From CATOSP01 sp965237775 (GTDB lineage Bacteria > Chloroflexota > Dehalococcoidia > Lucifugimonadales > UBA3495): a stretch of DNA of 64,000 bases. The notes beneath the pieces are model-generated. The model was not told the origin of the DNA, searched no databases, and was given only the letters and a program-made list of their open reading frames with translations. A program made the translations under genes and the position numbers. Positions 17,453-25,814 of the stretch are shown piece after piece (position 1 is the first letter of the stretch; every line of letters begins with the position of its first letter). The stretch spans positions 868,001 to 932,000 of the forward strand of contig OZ250155.1 in NCBI GenBank assembly GCA_965237775.1, given 5' to 3'.

Positions 17453-18016
17453 TTACTCGGGAGTCGGCGTCCGGTCTTCCAGCGGGTGCCAGTACACCGT
17501 CCCGGACTCCACCGTCTCCGCCGCTTCCCCGGTGAACCGGGTGATGAGCCCGGCGTTCCGGACGGCCCGGTCGCAGTCCCTGCGGTCCGCCGTGAAGGAG
17601 ACCTCCATCGCTATGTACCTGGTGTCGGTCCCGTCCGTCGCCAGGGACACCAGGCCGGCGTTCCGGAAGCTGCGTCCGGTGTCCCTGGGCAGGGCGTCCG
17701 CTGCCGTATCGCTCAGGTCCCTGGCGCTGAGGGTCCGGACGAACTCCAGTCCCATGTCGGACGCTATACCCGCCGCGTCCTGGACGGTACGGGTCCTGGC
17801 GAAGTCCCCTTTCAGGGCGCCGGTGTCGCCCTCTATGCGGTCCAGTCGCGCGTCTATGTTGATGTGCGTTGTCCTGTGCTCTTCGACGAAGGCGTCGAAC
17901 TTGACCGGGAGCTGCAGCAGTTCGTCCCCAAGGATCTGGGCGCGCACGGCTTCCCGCCAGGCCGGGTTGTTCCGGAGTGCCTCGAGGAAGTCGTCCTGGT
18001 TGTTGATGGTCGTCAT
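17453..18016 (-). CDS. Conserved hypothetical protein, possible nuclease-like domain
   Basis: This 187-residue protein begins with a helical region (DDFLEALRNNPAWREAVRAQ), then a coiled-coil stretch (about 40-75: INIDARLDRIEGDTGALKGD). The C-terminal half has RSFRNAGLVSLATD and YIAMEVSFTADRRDCDRAVR. The pattern D-x(n)-E-V-S resembles restriction-nuclease-fold proteins of unknown role, but the Lys of the core is absent. The pattern fits a widespread family in Chloroflexota-type genomes, from memory. A perfect TATAAT ends only 7 bases before the ATG, so the mRNA may be leaderless. It precedes the frameshifted gene at 16722-17251 on the same strand. Confidence 0.65.
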   Translation of the reverse strand: MTTINNQDDFLEALRNNPAWREAVRAQILGDELLQLPVKFDAFVEEHRTTHINIDARLDRIEGDTGALKGDFARTRTVQDAAGIASDMGLEFVRTLSARDLSDTAADALPRDTGRSFRNAGLVSLATDGTDTRYIAMEVSFTADRRDCDRAVRNAGLITRFTGEAAETVESGTVYWHPLEDRTPTPE

Positions 18017-18023
18017 GTTGCGG

Positions 18024-18029
18024 ATTATA
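18024..18029 (-). promoter_or_regulatory. Perfect -10 box next to start codon (leaderless mRNA)
   Basis: TATAAT on the minus strand ends 7 bases before the ATG at 18016. Transcription would start at or beside the ATG. No strong -35 is seen. Confidence 0.5.
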
Positions 18030-18126
18030 CCCCGTTCCCGTCAGGTTGGCTTGAGCGGTCAGTGGCATCTCTGGACTCTGTCCATCTGGTCATTTCCCGT
18101 GTCGCGTGGGGAGGCGGCGATGTGGC

Positions 18127-18603
18127 CTATTTTTCTGCTGCCATTTCCCCTTTGGCTGCGGCCTTCCGTCCGGCGTCGCTGCGCCTGCGGGACTGCCGGT
18201 GGTGCTCAGCACACGTCGGGCATCTTGTTTGCCCCTTGATGGCCGGTGCGGGGCAGTTCCGGCATTTGCCGCTGTCCTTGGCCTTACGGCGCTGCTCTTG
18301 GGCAAAGTGCCGGTTGTACTCCATGCGTTCGGGCGTTTGGTTTCTCGCCCGCTCGTACTCCTGGCGCTGTTCGGGTGTCTGTTTAGCTTGGGGTTGCTTG
18401 GCCGTTTCTTTCTCTTCGGGTCTGTCCTGTACGACAGGTTTCCTTGGGTGTTCAACCCTGAGGCGCGCTTTCTTCTTCAGGGCCCGTTTGGGTGATGCCA
18501 GGGCAGACCGGGGTTTGCGTGGCAGGGGGAACGTGTGGTGGAGGGTAATTCTTTTAGAGAACTCTGAGGGGGATTGAGGGGGGTTTTGGTCTCCCCGCTT
18601 CAC
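18127..18603 (-). CDS. Basic protein with C-terminal CxxC finger (paralog C)
   Basis: It ends with the module shared with 5386 and 16075: QEYERARNQTPERMEYNRHF, KCRNCPAPAI, RCPTCAEHHRQSRRRSDAGR. The middle is a basic, Lys/Pro/Gln-rich linker. The only in-frame start is a GTG at 18603 that lies in the 61-bp tandem repeat at 18593-18694, so the true N-terminus may have been replaced by the repeat. The gene is 158 residues as read. The function is unknown. Zinc binding and nucleic-acid contact are inferred from the cysteines and basic charge. Confidence 0.6.
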   Translation of the reverse strand: MKRGDQNPPQSPSEFSKRITLHHTFPLPRKPRSALASPKRALKKKARLRVEHPRKPVVQDRPEEKETAKQPQAKQTPEQRQEYERARNQTPERMEYNRHFAQEQRRKAKDSGKCRNCPAPAIKGQTRCPTCAEHHRQSRRRSDAGRKAAAKGEMAAEK

Positions 18604-18694
18604 GCGCTATCCGCCCCCTTTCGCAAAAGGGGGATCGAGGGGGATTTCGCTCACCCCGCTTCACGCGCTATCCGCCCTCTTTCGGAAAAGGGGG
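18593..18694. repeat. Two tandem copies of a 61-bp-period repeat
   Basis: Copies at 18593-18633 and 18654-18694 share CCCCGCTTCACGCGCTATCC and a small hairpin CCCCCTTTCGCAAAAGGGGG, differing at two bases over 41. Similar CCCTTTCG(N)AAAGGGGG hairpins occur at 21484-21504. This is a REP-like intergenic repeat. Confidence 0.8.
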
Positions 18695-18784
18695 CCAATA
18701 CCCCACCAGACACCCACTCTCCAATAGTTTCACCGTGATATCCTAAGTGGAGACTTTCCTGGAAACCCACGAAGGGGAATCACG

Positions 18785-19657
18785 ATGAAACTCCACCTGG
18801 TTGACGGGACTTACGAGTTGTTCCGCGCCCACTTCGCAATGCCTTATACCGAGGCTCCTGACGGACGTCCCGTGGCCGCGGTCAGGGGCCTGGTCCAGAC
18901 CATGCTGTCCCTGCTCCGGGAAGACGCCGTCACGCATCTTGCCTGCGCCTTCGACCACGTAGTCGAGTCTTTCCGGAACGGGCTTTTCCCCGAATACAAG
19001 ACCGGCGAAGGTGTGCCAGATGACCTGAGAGTCCAGTTCGATCTGGCCGAACGGGCGATGTCCGCACTGGGAGTGGTGGTCTGGCCCATGGTGGAATTCG
19101 AGGCCGACGACGCCATCGCCACCGCAACCGCGCGTTGGGGCGATGCGCCAGGTATGGAACAGGTAGTGATCTGTTCGCCGGATAAGGACATGACCCAATT
19201 GGTCCGGGGAGATCGCGTAGTCTGCCTCGACCGCAGGCGCAGGACCGTCATGGAAGAGGCCGGTGTCCACGAGAAGTTCGGCGTCTGGCCCGCGTCCATT
19301 CCCGATTATCTGGCCCTGGTGGGCGACTCCGCCGACGGAATTCCCGGAATCCCACGGTGGGGCGCGAAGACAACCGCGTTGGTCTTGGACCGCTATCATC
19401 ACATAGAACAGGTCCCCGACGATTGGAACGATTGGGAAGTGAGCCCAAGGGGTGGCAAGGCCGTTGCCGCCAGCTTGGCCGAAAGGCGTGGCGACGCAAT
19501 GCTCTACAAAGAATTGGCAACCCTGCGCCTGGATGTACCCCTATCGGAGGACCTGGAGCGCCTGGAATGGCAGGGCGCCCCCAAACACGAGTACCAAGCT
19601 CTCTGCGCCGAGTTAGGGTTTACAGCCCTGGCGGACTCTCCCCACCAATGGCGGTGA
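18785..19657 (+). CDS. 5'-3' exonuclease (PolI N-terminal / FEN-like)
   Basis: The 290-residue protein matches the 5' nuclease domain of DNA polymerase I but has no polymerase part. Metal-binding acidic residues are visible: LVDGTYELFRAHF (residue about 6), FDHVVESFRNGLFPEYK (about 58), FEADDAIATA (about 102), CSPDKDMTQLV (about 127) and the helix-hairpin-helix GDSADGIPGIPRWGAKTTAL (about 180). It would remove 5' flaps or RNA primers. AAGGGGAA precedes the ATG. It is convergent with the hydrolase on the other strand, with 5 bases between the stops. Confidence 0.9.
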   Translation: MKLHLVDGTYELFRAHFAMPYTEAPDGRPVAAVRGLVQTMLSLLREDAVTHLACAFDHVVESFRNGLFPEYKTGEGVPDDLRVQFDLAERAMSALGVVVWPMVEFEADDAIATATARWGDAPGMEQVVICSPDKDMTQLVRGDRVVCLDRRRRTVMEEAGVHEKFGVWPASIPDYLALVGDSADGIPGIPRWGAKTTALVLDRYHHIEQVPDDWNDWEVSPRGGKAVAASLAERRGDAMLYKELATLRLDVPLSEDLERLEWQGAPKHEYQALCAELGFTALADSPHQWR

Positions 19658-19662
19658 TGACG

Positions 19663-20775
19663 CTACCGGCAAGCTTCCCGGACGGCCCTGGAGATGGCCG
19701 CCAGCCTGGGGTAGTTGGTCAGATCGTCACGGAACCCGTTGGTGATGTAGGCCATCGAAAGGCCGAGGTCTGGGTCGGTCCAGCAGACGGAAGTCCCCGC
19801 TCCTCCGTGCCCGAAGGTGCGAGTGTCGTGGTTCGTTGGCGGGGCCATTCTGGGGTCTCCCAGGGAAAGCCCTAACGACCGGCGGGAAGAGCGCCCGTTG
19901 TTCGAGTCCATCCCCTCTACCTGGACCTTGGTCACCTCGGCCACCGTGTCGGCCGCCAACACCCGCACCCCGTCCAACTCTCCCCGGCCTTCCATCATGG
20001 CGTAGAACTTCGCCACGTCCCGGGCCGTCGCGATGCCTCCGCCAGCGGGCAACACCGATTGATGCACCTCGGGCCTGTTGTAGTTGATGACCTGCGAGGG
20101 CTGATCGCAGTCTTCCATAGCGTGTAACCTGGATACCCGTTCCTCCAGCGAGGGCGGAATGCCCAGGAATGTGTCTTCCATCCCAAGCGGCCCGGTAACT
20201 TCTTCACGTAGGAACCGGCTGATGGGACGGCCATCGACCCGGCGCACCAGTTCGCCCATAACCCAGCCGAAATTGCGTGGGTGATAGGCCAGCACTTTCC
20301 CGGCGGGGTAGTCCGGCCTGATGTCTTCCATCCCCTTCACCACAGTTTCCCAGTCCTGCCAGGTGTCCCAGGTAAGTTCCGGCGGGGTGTCGGGGAAGCC
20401 GCCCTGGTGGGTCAGCACATGCCTAACGGTGACGTCTTCCTTGCCGTTTCTCGCGAACTCGGGCCAGTGCTTGGCGATCGGGTCGTCCCAGTCCAGTTTG
20501 CCGCGCTCCCAGAGGACATGCACACACGAGGCCGTAAGCGGTTTGGTGGACGAAAACAGAACGAACATGGTGTCGCTCTCCACCGGCTTGCCGGCGTCGG
20601 CGTCCGCCATGCCGCCGTGTAAGTCCAAGACCAACTTGCCATGCCGGTACACCGCCAGCAAAGCGCCGGGGTGCTTTCCGCCGGAAATCTGCTCTCGGAA
20701 CAGGTCCTCTACTCGCGTTATGCCTTCAGGGTCCATATGGACCATGTCCGCCGGGACTACCGTTGGAGATACCAT
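19663..20775 (-). CDS. Serine hydrolase, beta-lactamase/esterase (class C fold)
   Basis: The 370-residue protein has the SxxK motif as FSSTKPLTA (about residue 76), a YHPRNFGW motif in place of YxN (about 165) and FGHGGAGTSVCW as the HxG box (about 330). There is no signal peptide, so it acts in the cytoplasm. The family includes EstB-like esterases and D-aminopeptidases. The substrate cannot be told. The frame extends to 20880, but GGGGAGG lies 3 bases before the ATG at 20775. It follows the glycosylase gene on the same strand by 56 bases. Confidence 0.88.
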   Translation of the reverse strand: MVSPTVVPADMVHMDPEGITRVEDLFREQISGGKHPGALLAVYRHGKLVLDLHGGMADADAGKPVESDTMFVLFSSTKPLTASCVHVLWERGKLDWDDPIAKHWPEFARNGKEDVTVRHVLTHQGGFPDTPPELTWDTWQDWETVVKGMEDIRPDYPAGKVLAYHPRNFGWVMGELVRRVDGRPISRFLREEVTGPLGMEDTFLGIPPSLEERVSRLHAMEDCDQPSQVINYNRPEVHQSVLPAGGGIATARDVAKFYAMMEGRGELDGVRVLAADTVAEVTKVQVEGMDSNNGRSSRRSLGLSLGDPRMAPPTNHDTRTFGHGGAGTSVCWTDPDLGLSMAYITNGFRDDLTNYPRLAAISRAVREACR

Positions 20776-20831
20776 GCGCCTCCCCTTGGTTGTGCAACAG
20801 AGTTTGCCGTTGGCCGAATTAGCGCTTCGGT

Positions 20832-21341
20832 CTAATCTCCCCTGCGTTCGTCGGGCAATCGGCCGGAGGCCAGCAGCCACATTCTTGCGATCTCCGGCCC
20901 CATGAACTTGAACGTCTTGCGCAACGCCCCTTGAAGGCCCGCGAGGTCGTTCTCAGGTAGCACGTCGTAGAACCAGTTGCAGAACGATCCGTGTTCGTCG
21001 CGCAGCGATTGGACGGTCCGTGCGTTGGCCACACAGGCTTCGATTTTCTTGCGATTGCGAATTATCGAGGAGTCGCTTACCAATAGGTCAATGTCCCCAG
21101 GACCCATCCCGGCCACCGCGTCAATTTTCCAACCCCGGAAAGCCTGCCTGAAGGCATCCCGCCGCTGCAGCACCATGTTCCAGGTTAACCCCGCCTGGAA
21201 TACCTGCAGGCTCATCACCTCAAACAGGGAGTCGTCGTCTTGTTGCCTCTTGCCCCAGATGCTGGACGAATACCAAGTGCGCGGCGAGTCATCCCCGCCA
21301 GCGGAAGTCGTCTCTTCATGCGCGTCGTACTGTTGGGCCAA
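20832..21341 (-). CDS. tag: DNA-3-methyladenine glycosylase I family protein
   Basis: The 169-residue protein matches the Tag family. SLFEVMSLQVFQAGLTWNMV (about 41-60) holds the substrate-pocket motif, then RRDAFRQAFRGW, SDSSIIRNRKKIEACVANAR (about 90-108) and KFMGPEIARMWLLASG near the end. It should remove alkylated adenine from DNA in base excision repair. It is shorter than E. coli Tag (187 residues) and lacks the usual Cys/His zinc ligands at both ends, so it is a divergent member. It lies upstream of the serine hydrolase. Confidence 0.75.
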   Translation of the reverse strand: MAQQYDAHEETTSAGGDDSPRTWYSSSIWGKRQQDDDSLFEVMSLQVFQAGLTWNMVLQRRDAFRQAFRGWKIDAVAGMGPGDIDLLVSDSSIIRNRKKIEACVANARTVQSLRDEHGSFCNWFYDVLPENDLAGLQGALRKTFKFMGPEIARMWLLASGRLPDERRGD

Positions 21342-21512
21342 AATAGGAGGCTCCCGCGAAAGAGGCTGGATTTCGTCGATGCGAAGTGGCTAATCCGCTA
21401 ACAATCTACCAGCGAGCAGATAGACCGTCAACGTTAAGTGTTCCATCCCAGGGTCTTTAGCTTGTCCATTCAGCCCGTCACCCTCCCCTTTCGCGAAAGG
21501 GGGCCAGATAGC

Positions 21513-22577
21513 CTAAACACGGTAGCAGGCAACCAGGTGTCCTCCTCCGTGGTCCTCCATCGGTGGGTGGTCTTCGTCGTAGCAGCGCCGGTCGGCCATC
21601 GGGCAGCGGTCGTGGAACCGGCACCGGGGGTGAGGGTCCACGGGCGTGGACACATCTCCCAATATGTTCACCGGGTCACGTTGAAACGCCGGTGATGGGA
21701 CAGGCACCGCCGATAGCAACGCCCGCGTGTAGGGGTGCAGCGGATTGGACAATAGTTCCTCGGTCTCCGCCAACTCCACGATCTTCCCCAGGTACATGAC
21801 CGCTATCCGTTGGCACATGTATCTTGCCACCGCCAGGTCATGGGTGATGTACAGGTAGGTTACACCCAACTGGTCAGCCAGTCCCGACATCAGGTTCATG
21901 ATGCTAGTGCTGAAGGACACGTCCAGCATCGAGGTCGGCTCGTCAGCGACTACGAAGGACGGCTCGACGACCAGCGCCCTTGCGATGGCCACCCGTTGCC
22001 GTTGCCCGCCGGATAGCTCGTGCGGGTAACGGAACAGCATACTGGAGGCCGGCGTAAGCCCGACCAGTTCGAGCAGTTGGCGAACACGCTCCAACCGTTG
22101 CAGGGAATTTCCGATCCCCTGCACCGACAGCGGCTCGGCTATGGTGTCGAATATGGTCCGCCGGGGATTCATTGACTCGTAGGGGTCCTGGAATATCATC
22201 TGGACCCTGCGCCGGAACGCCTTGAGGCCCCTTCCCTTGGTATTGACTATGTCCGTGAAATCGTCGTTTCCGCCGCCCAAACTCCCGTCTCTATCCCGGA
22301 ACAGGACCCTTCCTTCCGATGGGTCCAGCAGTTTAACCAACATCTTACCGATGGTGGTCTTGCCGCATCCCGACTCGCCCACGAGCCCGAAACTTTCACC
22401 CTCAAACAGGTCGAAGCTCACGCCATCGACGGCATGGACGTGGGCGGATGGGCCTCGGAACATGCCCTTCGACACCGGGAACAGCTTGGTCAATCCCTCC
22501 ACCCGGACAAGCGGTTTCCCGCGTCCTCCTGTCGCCGGGGGAATGCCCGGGTCAGGAGTGTTCGAGACGGTGGTCAT
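21513..22577 (-). CDS. Oligopeptide/dipeptide ABC transporter ATP-binding protein (OppF/DppF type)
   Basis: The 354-residue ATPase powers peptide import. Walker A is GESGCGKTTIGKML, the signature is HELSGGQRQRVAIARAL, and Walker B is SFVVADEPTSMLD. The C-terminal Opp extension follows with HPYTRALLSAVPVP and a CRFHDRCPMADRRCYD cysteine motif that may bind an iron-sulfur cluster. The start at 22577 overlaps the OppD stop by 4 bases (ATGA), with GGAGG upstream. It is the last gene of the five-gene operon. Confidence 0.93.
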   Translation of the reverse strand: MTTVSNTPDPGIPPATGGRGKPLVRVEGLTKLFPVSKGMFRGPSAHVHAVDGVSFDLFEGESFGLVGESGCGKTTIGKMLVKLLDPSEGRVLFRDRDGSLGGGNDDFTDIVNTKGRGLKAFRRRVQMIFQDPYESMNPRRTIFDTIAEPLSVQGIGNSLQRLERVRQLLELVGLTPASSMLFRYPHELSGGQRQRVAIARALVVEPSFVVADEPTSMLDVSFSTSIMNLMSGLADQLGVTYLYITHDLAVARYMCQRIAVMYLGKIVELAETEELLSNPLHPYTRALLSAVPVPSPAFQRDPVNILGDVSTPVDPHPRCRFHDRCPMADRRCYDEDHPPMEDHGGGHLVACYRV

Positions 22578-23584
22578 CCCTGGCCCTCCTCGATGATCGC
22601 GGAGTTTGCGGGACCGTGGGAGACCGGGAGAGGATTCCAACAAGCCGCCCAGTGAGTGCCGCGTTCCACTATCGGAGGCTCTTCAGTCCGGCATGAATCC
22701 GTGGCGTAGGGACAGCGAGGATGGAACCGGCAACCATCGGGAGGGTCGATCAAGTTTGGCGGCTCCCCCGGTAGAGTGACCAGTTCCCGTTTCGGACCCC
22801 TGATACTGGGAGATACGGACAAAAGAGCCGAGGTATAGGGATGTATGGGGCTGTTGAAGACATCCTCAGTTTGTCCCAGTTCGACCAACTTGCCCGCGTA
22901 CATAACCCCGATGCGGTCGGTTACTTCCGCAACCACCGCGATGTCGTGCGTGATGTAGACCATGCTCATCTGAAGGTCTCGTTGAATCTCCTTAAGCCTG
23001 CGAAGGATGCGGTCCTGGACAATCACGTCCAGGGCCGTGGTGGGCTCGTCGGCGATCACCACGTCCGGTTGGCACGCCAGGGCCATGGCGATAACCGCCC
23101 GTTGCCTCATGCCGCCGCTGTACTCATGGGGATAGCGTTGGGTCAACTGCGGGTCCAGCCCCACGAGTTCAAACAACTCCGTGACCCGTTGCCGGGCGGC
23201 CTGCAACCGTAGGTCCGGCTCGTGTGCTTCAAGGGCCTCCATGATTTGGTCTCCGACTCGGTACACAGGGTCCAGGGAGTTCATCGCGGCCTGGAATATC
23301 ATTGAAATCCTGCGCCAGCGGAAGTCCCGTATCCGCTCTGCTCCCATAACAAGAAGGTCATGACCGTCCAGAAGCACTTCCCCGCTGACGATCCGGGCGT
23401 TGTCCGGCAGGAGCCTCATCAGGGAGATGGCTATGGACGTCTTCCCGGAGCCCGACTCGCCAACCAGACCCATCACCTGTCCCGGCTGCAGGTCGAAGCT
23501 AACGTCGTCCACCGCCTTAACCTCGCCCTGGCGGGTCTCGTAGCGCATAGTCAGCCCGGATACTTGTAGGACCGGTCCCGCCAT
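22574..23584 (-). CDS. Oligopeptide/dipeptide ABC transporter ATP-binding protein (OppD/DppD type)
   Basis: The 336-residue ATPase pairs with the next gene's product. Walker A is GESGSGKTSIAISL, the signature is HEYSGGMRQRAVIAMAL, and Walker B is DVVIADEPTTALDVI. The extension holds HPYTSALLSVSP and CRFHPRCPYATDSC. It starts 12 bases past the permease stop and overlaps the next gene by 4 bases. Confidence 0.93.
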   Translation of the reverse strand: MAGPVLQVSGLTMRYETRQGEVKAVDDVSFDLQPGQVMGLVGESGSGKTSIAISLMRLLPDNARIVSGEVLLDGHDLLVMGAERIRDFRWRRISMIFQAAMNSLDPVYRVGDQIMEALEAHEPDLRLQAARQRVTELFELVGLDPQLTQRYPHEYSGGMRQRAVIAMALACQPDVVIADEPTTALDVIVQDRILRRLKEIQRDLQMSMVYITHDIAVVAEVTDRIGVMYAGKLVELGQTEDVFNSPIHPYTSALLSVSPSIRGPKRELVTLPGEPPNLIDPPDGCRFHPRCPYATDSCRTEEPPIVERGTHWAACWNPLPVSHGPANSAIIEEGQG

Positions 23585-23596
23585 CTCTCGATCGTC

Positions 23597-24574
23597 CTAT
23601 CGCCGCCGCAACCTGGGGTTGGCAACCTCATCCAACGCCCGCCCCACCAGGTAAAAGGTGCTGCACAGCAACGTGATCGACGCCCCGGCGGGCACGATCA
23701 ACCACCAATACTTGGTCCCGCCCAGCAGGTACCCGGCCGTGCTGGAGGTGTGGATCATGATTCCCCAGCTCATGCGGATATTGAGCAACCCAAAGTAAGA
23801 GAGTACCGCCTCGGAAAATATCGCTCCTGTAACTGTGAACATCATGTACAGGAAGGATAGGGGCAACAGATTCGGGATAATGTGGACGAAAATTATGTGG
23901 AAACGGCTCCCTCCCGCCACTCTGGCGGCCTCTATGTAGGGCTTGACGCTGACGGCCAGGGCCTGGGACTTGAAGATAATCGACGACCCGCCGAAACCTC
24001 CCAGAATTCCTATTAGCAGCGCGAGCATGAACAAGTTCAGGTCGAACAGTGCGCTCAGCACGATCAGCAGCGACAGTCCGGGCAGCGACACCACTAGGTC
24101 GGCCAGCCGCATGAACAGGGTGTCCACGATGCCGCCGTAGTAGGCAGCGGCCGCTCCCACCGTCGTCGCGATGGTCACGGTCACTAACGCCGCGACAATG
24201 CCCAAGATGAACTCAGACGACGTACTTGACAGGAGCTGACTCAGGACGTCCCGGCCCAGGGGGTCGGTGCCCAGCGGGTGTGCCCATGACGGCGGGGCGG
24301 GCTGCTCGGTTTGGTCGAAAGCGTAACCCGTGACGGGATCGTAGGTGGTGGCGTCCCAGATGGTGGCCATCAGAATCGGGTGAGACACTGCCATAAGGGC
24401 GAATATGACTATTACCGCCAGTCCAATGACTCCGATCCGGCTCTCCACGAAGATGGTCCAACTCTCGCGAAAACCGCGAAGCGCCAGGCGCATCTTGGCC
24501 CTTCGGATTCCCGAGGGACTGTTTTCCTCGCCAAAGGACTGCTGCGAAGACTGCAGGTCTGGTTGCTGGATCAA
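23597..24574 (-). CDS. Peptide ABC transporter permease (OppC/DppC type)
   Basis: The 325-residue membrane protein has an N-terminal cytoplasmic stretch, one membrane segment (IGVIGLAVIVIFALMAVSHP), a periplasmic loop with HPLGTDPLGRDVLSQLL, typical of DppC, and about five more segments. The EAA loop reads EAARVAGGSRFHIIFVHIIP. The ATG overlaps the stop of the upstream permease by 4 bases, so translation is coupled. Confidence 0.92.
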   Translation of the reverse strand: MIQQPDLQSSQQSFGEENSPSGIRRAKMRLALRGFRESWTIFVESRIGVIGLAVIVIFALMAVSHPILMATIWDATTYDPVTGYAFDQTEQPAPPSWAHPLGTDPLGRDVLSQLLSSTSSEFILGIVAALVTVTIATTVGAAAAYYGGIVDTLFMRLADLVVSLPGLSLLIVLSALFDLNLFMLALLIGILGGFGGSSIIFKSQALAVSVKPYIEAARVAGGSRFHIIFVHIIPNLLPLSFLYMMFTVTGAIFSEAVLSYFGLLNIRMSWGIMIHTSSTAGYLLGGTKYWWLIVPAGASITLLCSTFYLVGRALDEVANPRLRRR

Positions 24575-25752
24575 CGGTACCTAATCCTCGGGTCCAGGTA
24601 GGCATAGAGGATGTCCGCCACCAGGTGGGCGGTGAGGGCGAATATTCCAATGAACACAAAGGCAGCCATCACCAGCGGCAAGTCCTGCCCCCGAACGGCC
24701 TGCAATAGCGTGAGGCCCAGGCCGGGCCAGGAAAAGATGCTCTCTATGATGACGCTTCCGTCGATGGCGAATGCCAGGCTGTAGACCAGGCTCGTCACCA
24801 CCGGCAGCAGGGCGTTCCGGGCAGCGTGCTTGTCCCGCACGACCTTCTCCGGCAGGCCCTTGGCCCTGGCCGCCATGACGAAGTCCTCGCGCAGCGTCTC
24901 CAGCATACTGTTGCGGGTCAGTAGCATGGTTCCCGCGAAGGAGATCGATGTAAGGGTCGCGATGGGCAACACCATGTGCTTCACGATATCCCAGGCCAGG
25001 TACCCGACGCCCGACATGGCCCATGCCACCGGAATGACCACCCCTCCCACCAGCAAGACCGGTAGCCACCAGGCTGGGATTGGCAGGCCGGGAATCGATA
25101 TGCCCCGCAGACCTCGCGCGCCAGCCTGCTGCCATCCCAAGATGACCAACAGCACGAATCCCCCGAAAGCCCCTCCCGTGATCAACATTCGGTTGAAGAT
25201 GAAGTCCGCGCTTACCGGCGCTTCCCGCCACAGCAACGGATCAAGGAATTTGCCCAGGGGGAACCATTCCATCTGGAAGGCGAAGAGCCAGATCATCATC
25301 AGGGCATACCACGGGGTGAATACGGTGGAAAGGGTCGCCCCGGAGATGGTCATACTGTATTCCAGGAACCCTCCCCGCCGCCAGGCCAGGGTCTTCCCCT
25401 GAACGAACCCAATGTAAAACGATATGACCGTGGCCGTGAGGAAGAGGACCGCAGTCCGGGGCAACCGCTCAATGATGATCTCCATCACGGACCGCGGGTA
25501 GTGGCCGAAGGAGACCCCGAAGTTGCCGGTAAATGAGTTGCGCAGGTGGACCAGGTACTGTTCTCCTAGGGGTTTGTCCAAGCCGAAATTGGCCTGAATC
25601 TGGGCCCGGACTTCAGGGGGCAGTTTGGGGTCCTGGGCGTAGACGGACGTATAGTCGCCGGGCTGGGCCTGCACCAAGAAAAAGGCCAGTGTGACGATAA
25701 GGAATAGGGTAACCAGGTTTTGTCCCAGACGCCGGGAGATGTAGGCCAGCAT
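24571..25752 (-). CDS. Peptide ABC transporter permease (OppB/DppB type)
   Basis: The 393-residue membrane protein starts MLAYISRRLGQNLVTLFLIV, the usual DppB start, and has about six membrane segments. The EAA loop is VMAARAKGLPEKVVRDKHAA. It is longer than most DppB proteins (about 320) because of an extra region with hydrophobic segments at about 120-215 (FGGFVLLVILGWQQAG). Long forms of this kind occur in some transporters of this family. It follows the binding protein by 62 bases. Confidence 0.92.
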   Translation of the reverse strand: MLAYISRRLGQNLVTLFLIVTLAFFLVQAQPGDYTSVYAQDPKLPPEVRAQIQANFGLDKPLGEQYLVHLRNSFTGNFGVSFGHYPRSVMEIIIERLPRTAVLFLTATVISFYIGFVQGKTLAWRRGGFLEYSMTISGATLSTVFTPWYALMMIWLFAFQMEWFPLGKFLDPLLWREAPVSADFIFNRMLITGGAFGGFVLLVILGWQQAGARGLRGISIPGLPIPAWWLPVLLVGGVVIPVAWAMSGVGYLAWDIVKHMVLPIATLTSISFAGTMLLTRNSMLETLREDFVMAARAKGLPEKVVRDKHAARNALLPVVTSLVYSLAFAIDGSVIIESIFSWPGLGLTLLQAVRGQDLPLVMAAFVFIGIFALTAHLVADILYAYLDPRIRYR

Positions 25753-25814
25753 CTGCGCCTATCTCCCGGTCCCGGACTCGTTCGGCTTCCCGACTCGCAT
25801 CATTGGGTCAAGAG

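Noticed and set aside
18593..18694. CRISPR repeat pair
   Set aside because: Only two copies with a short, related spacer and a REP-like hairpin; no further units and no cas genes.
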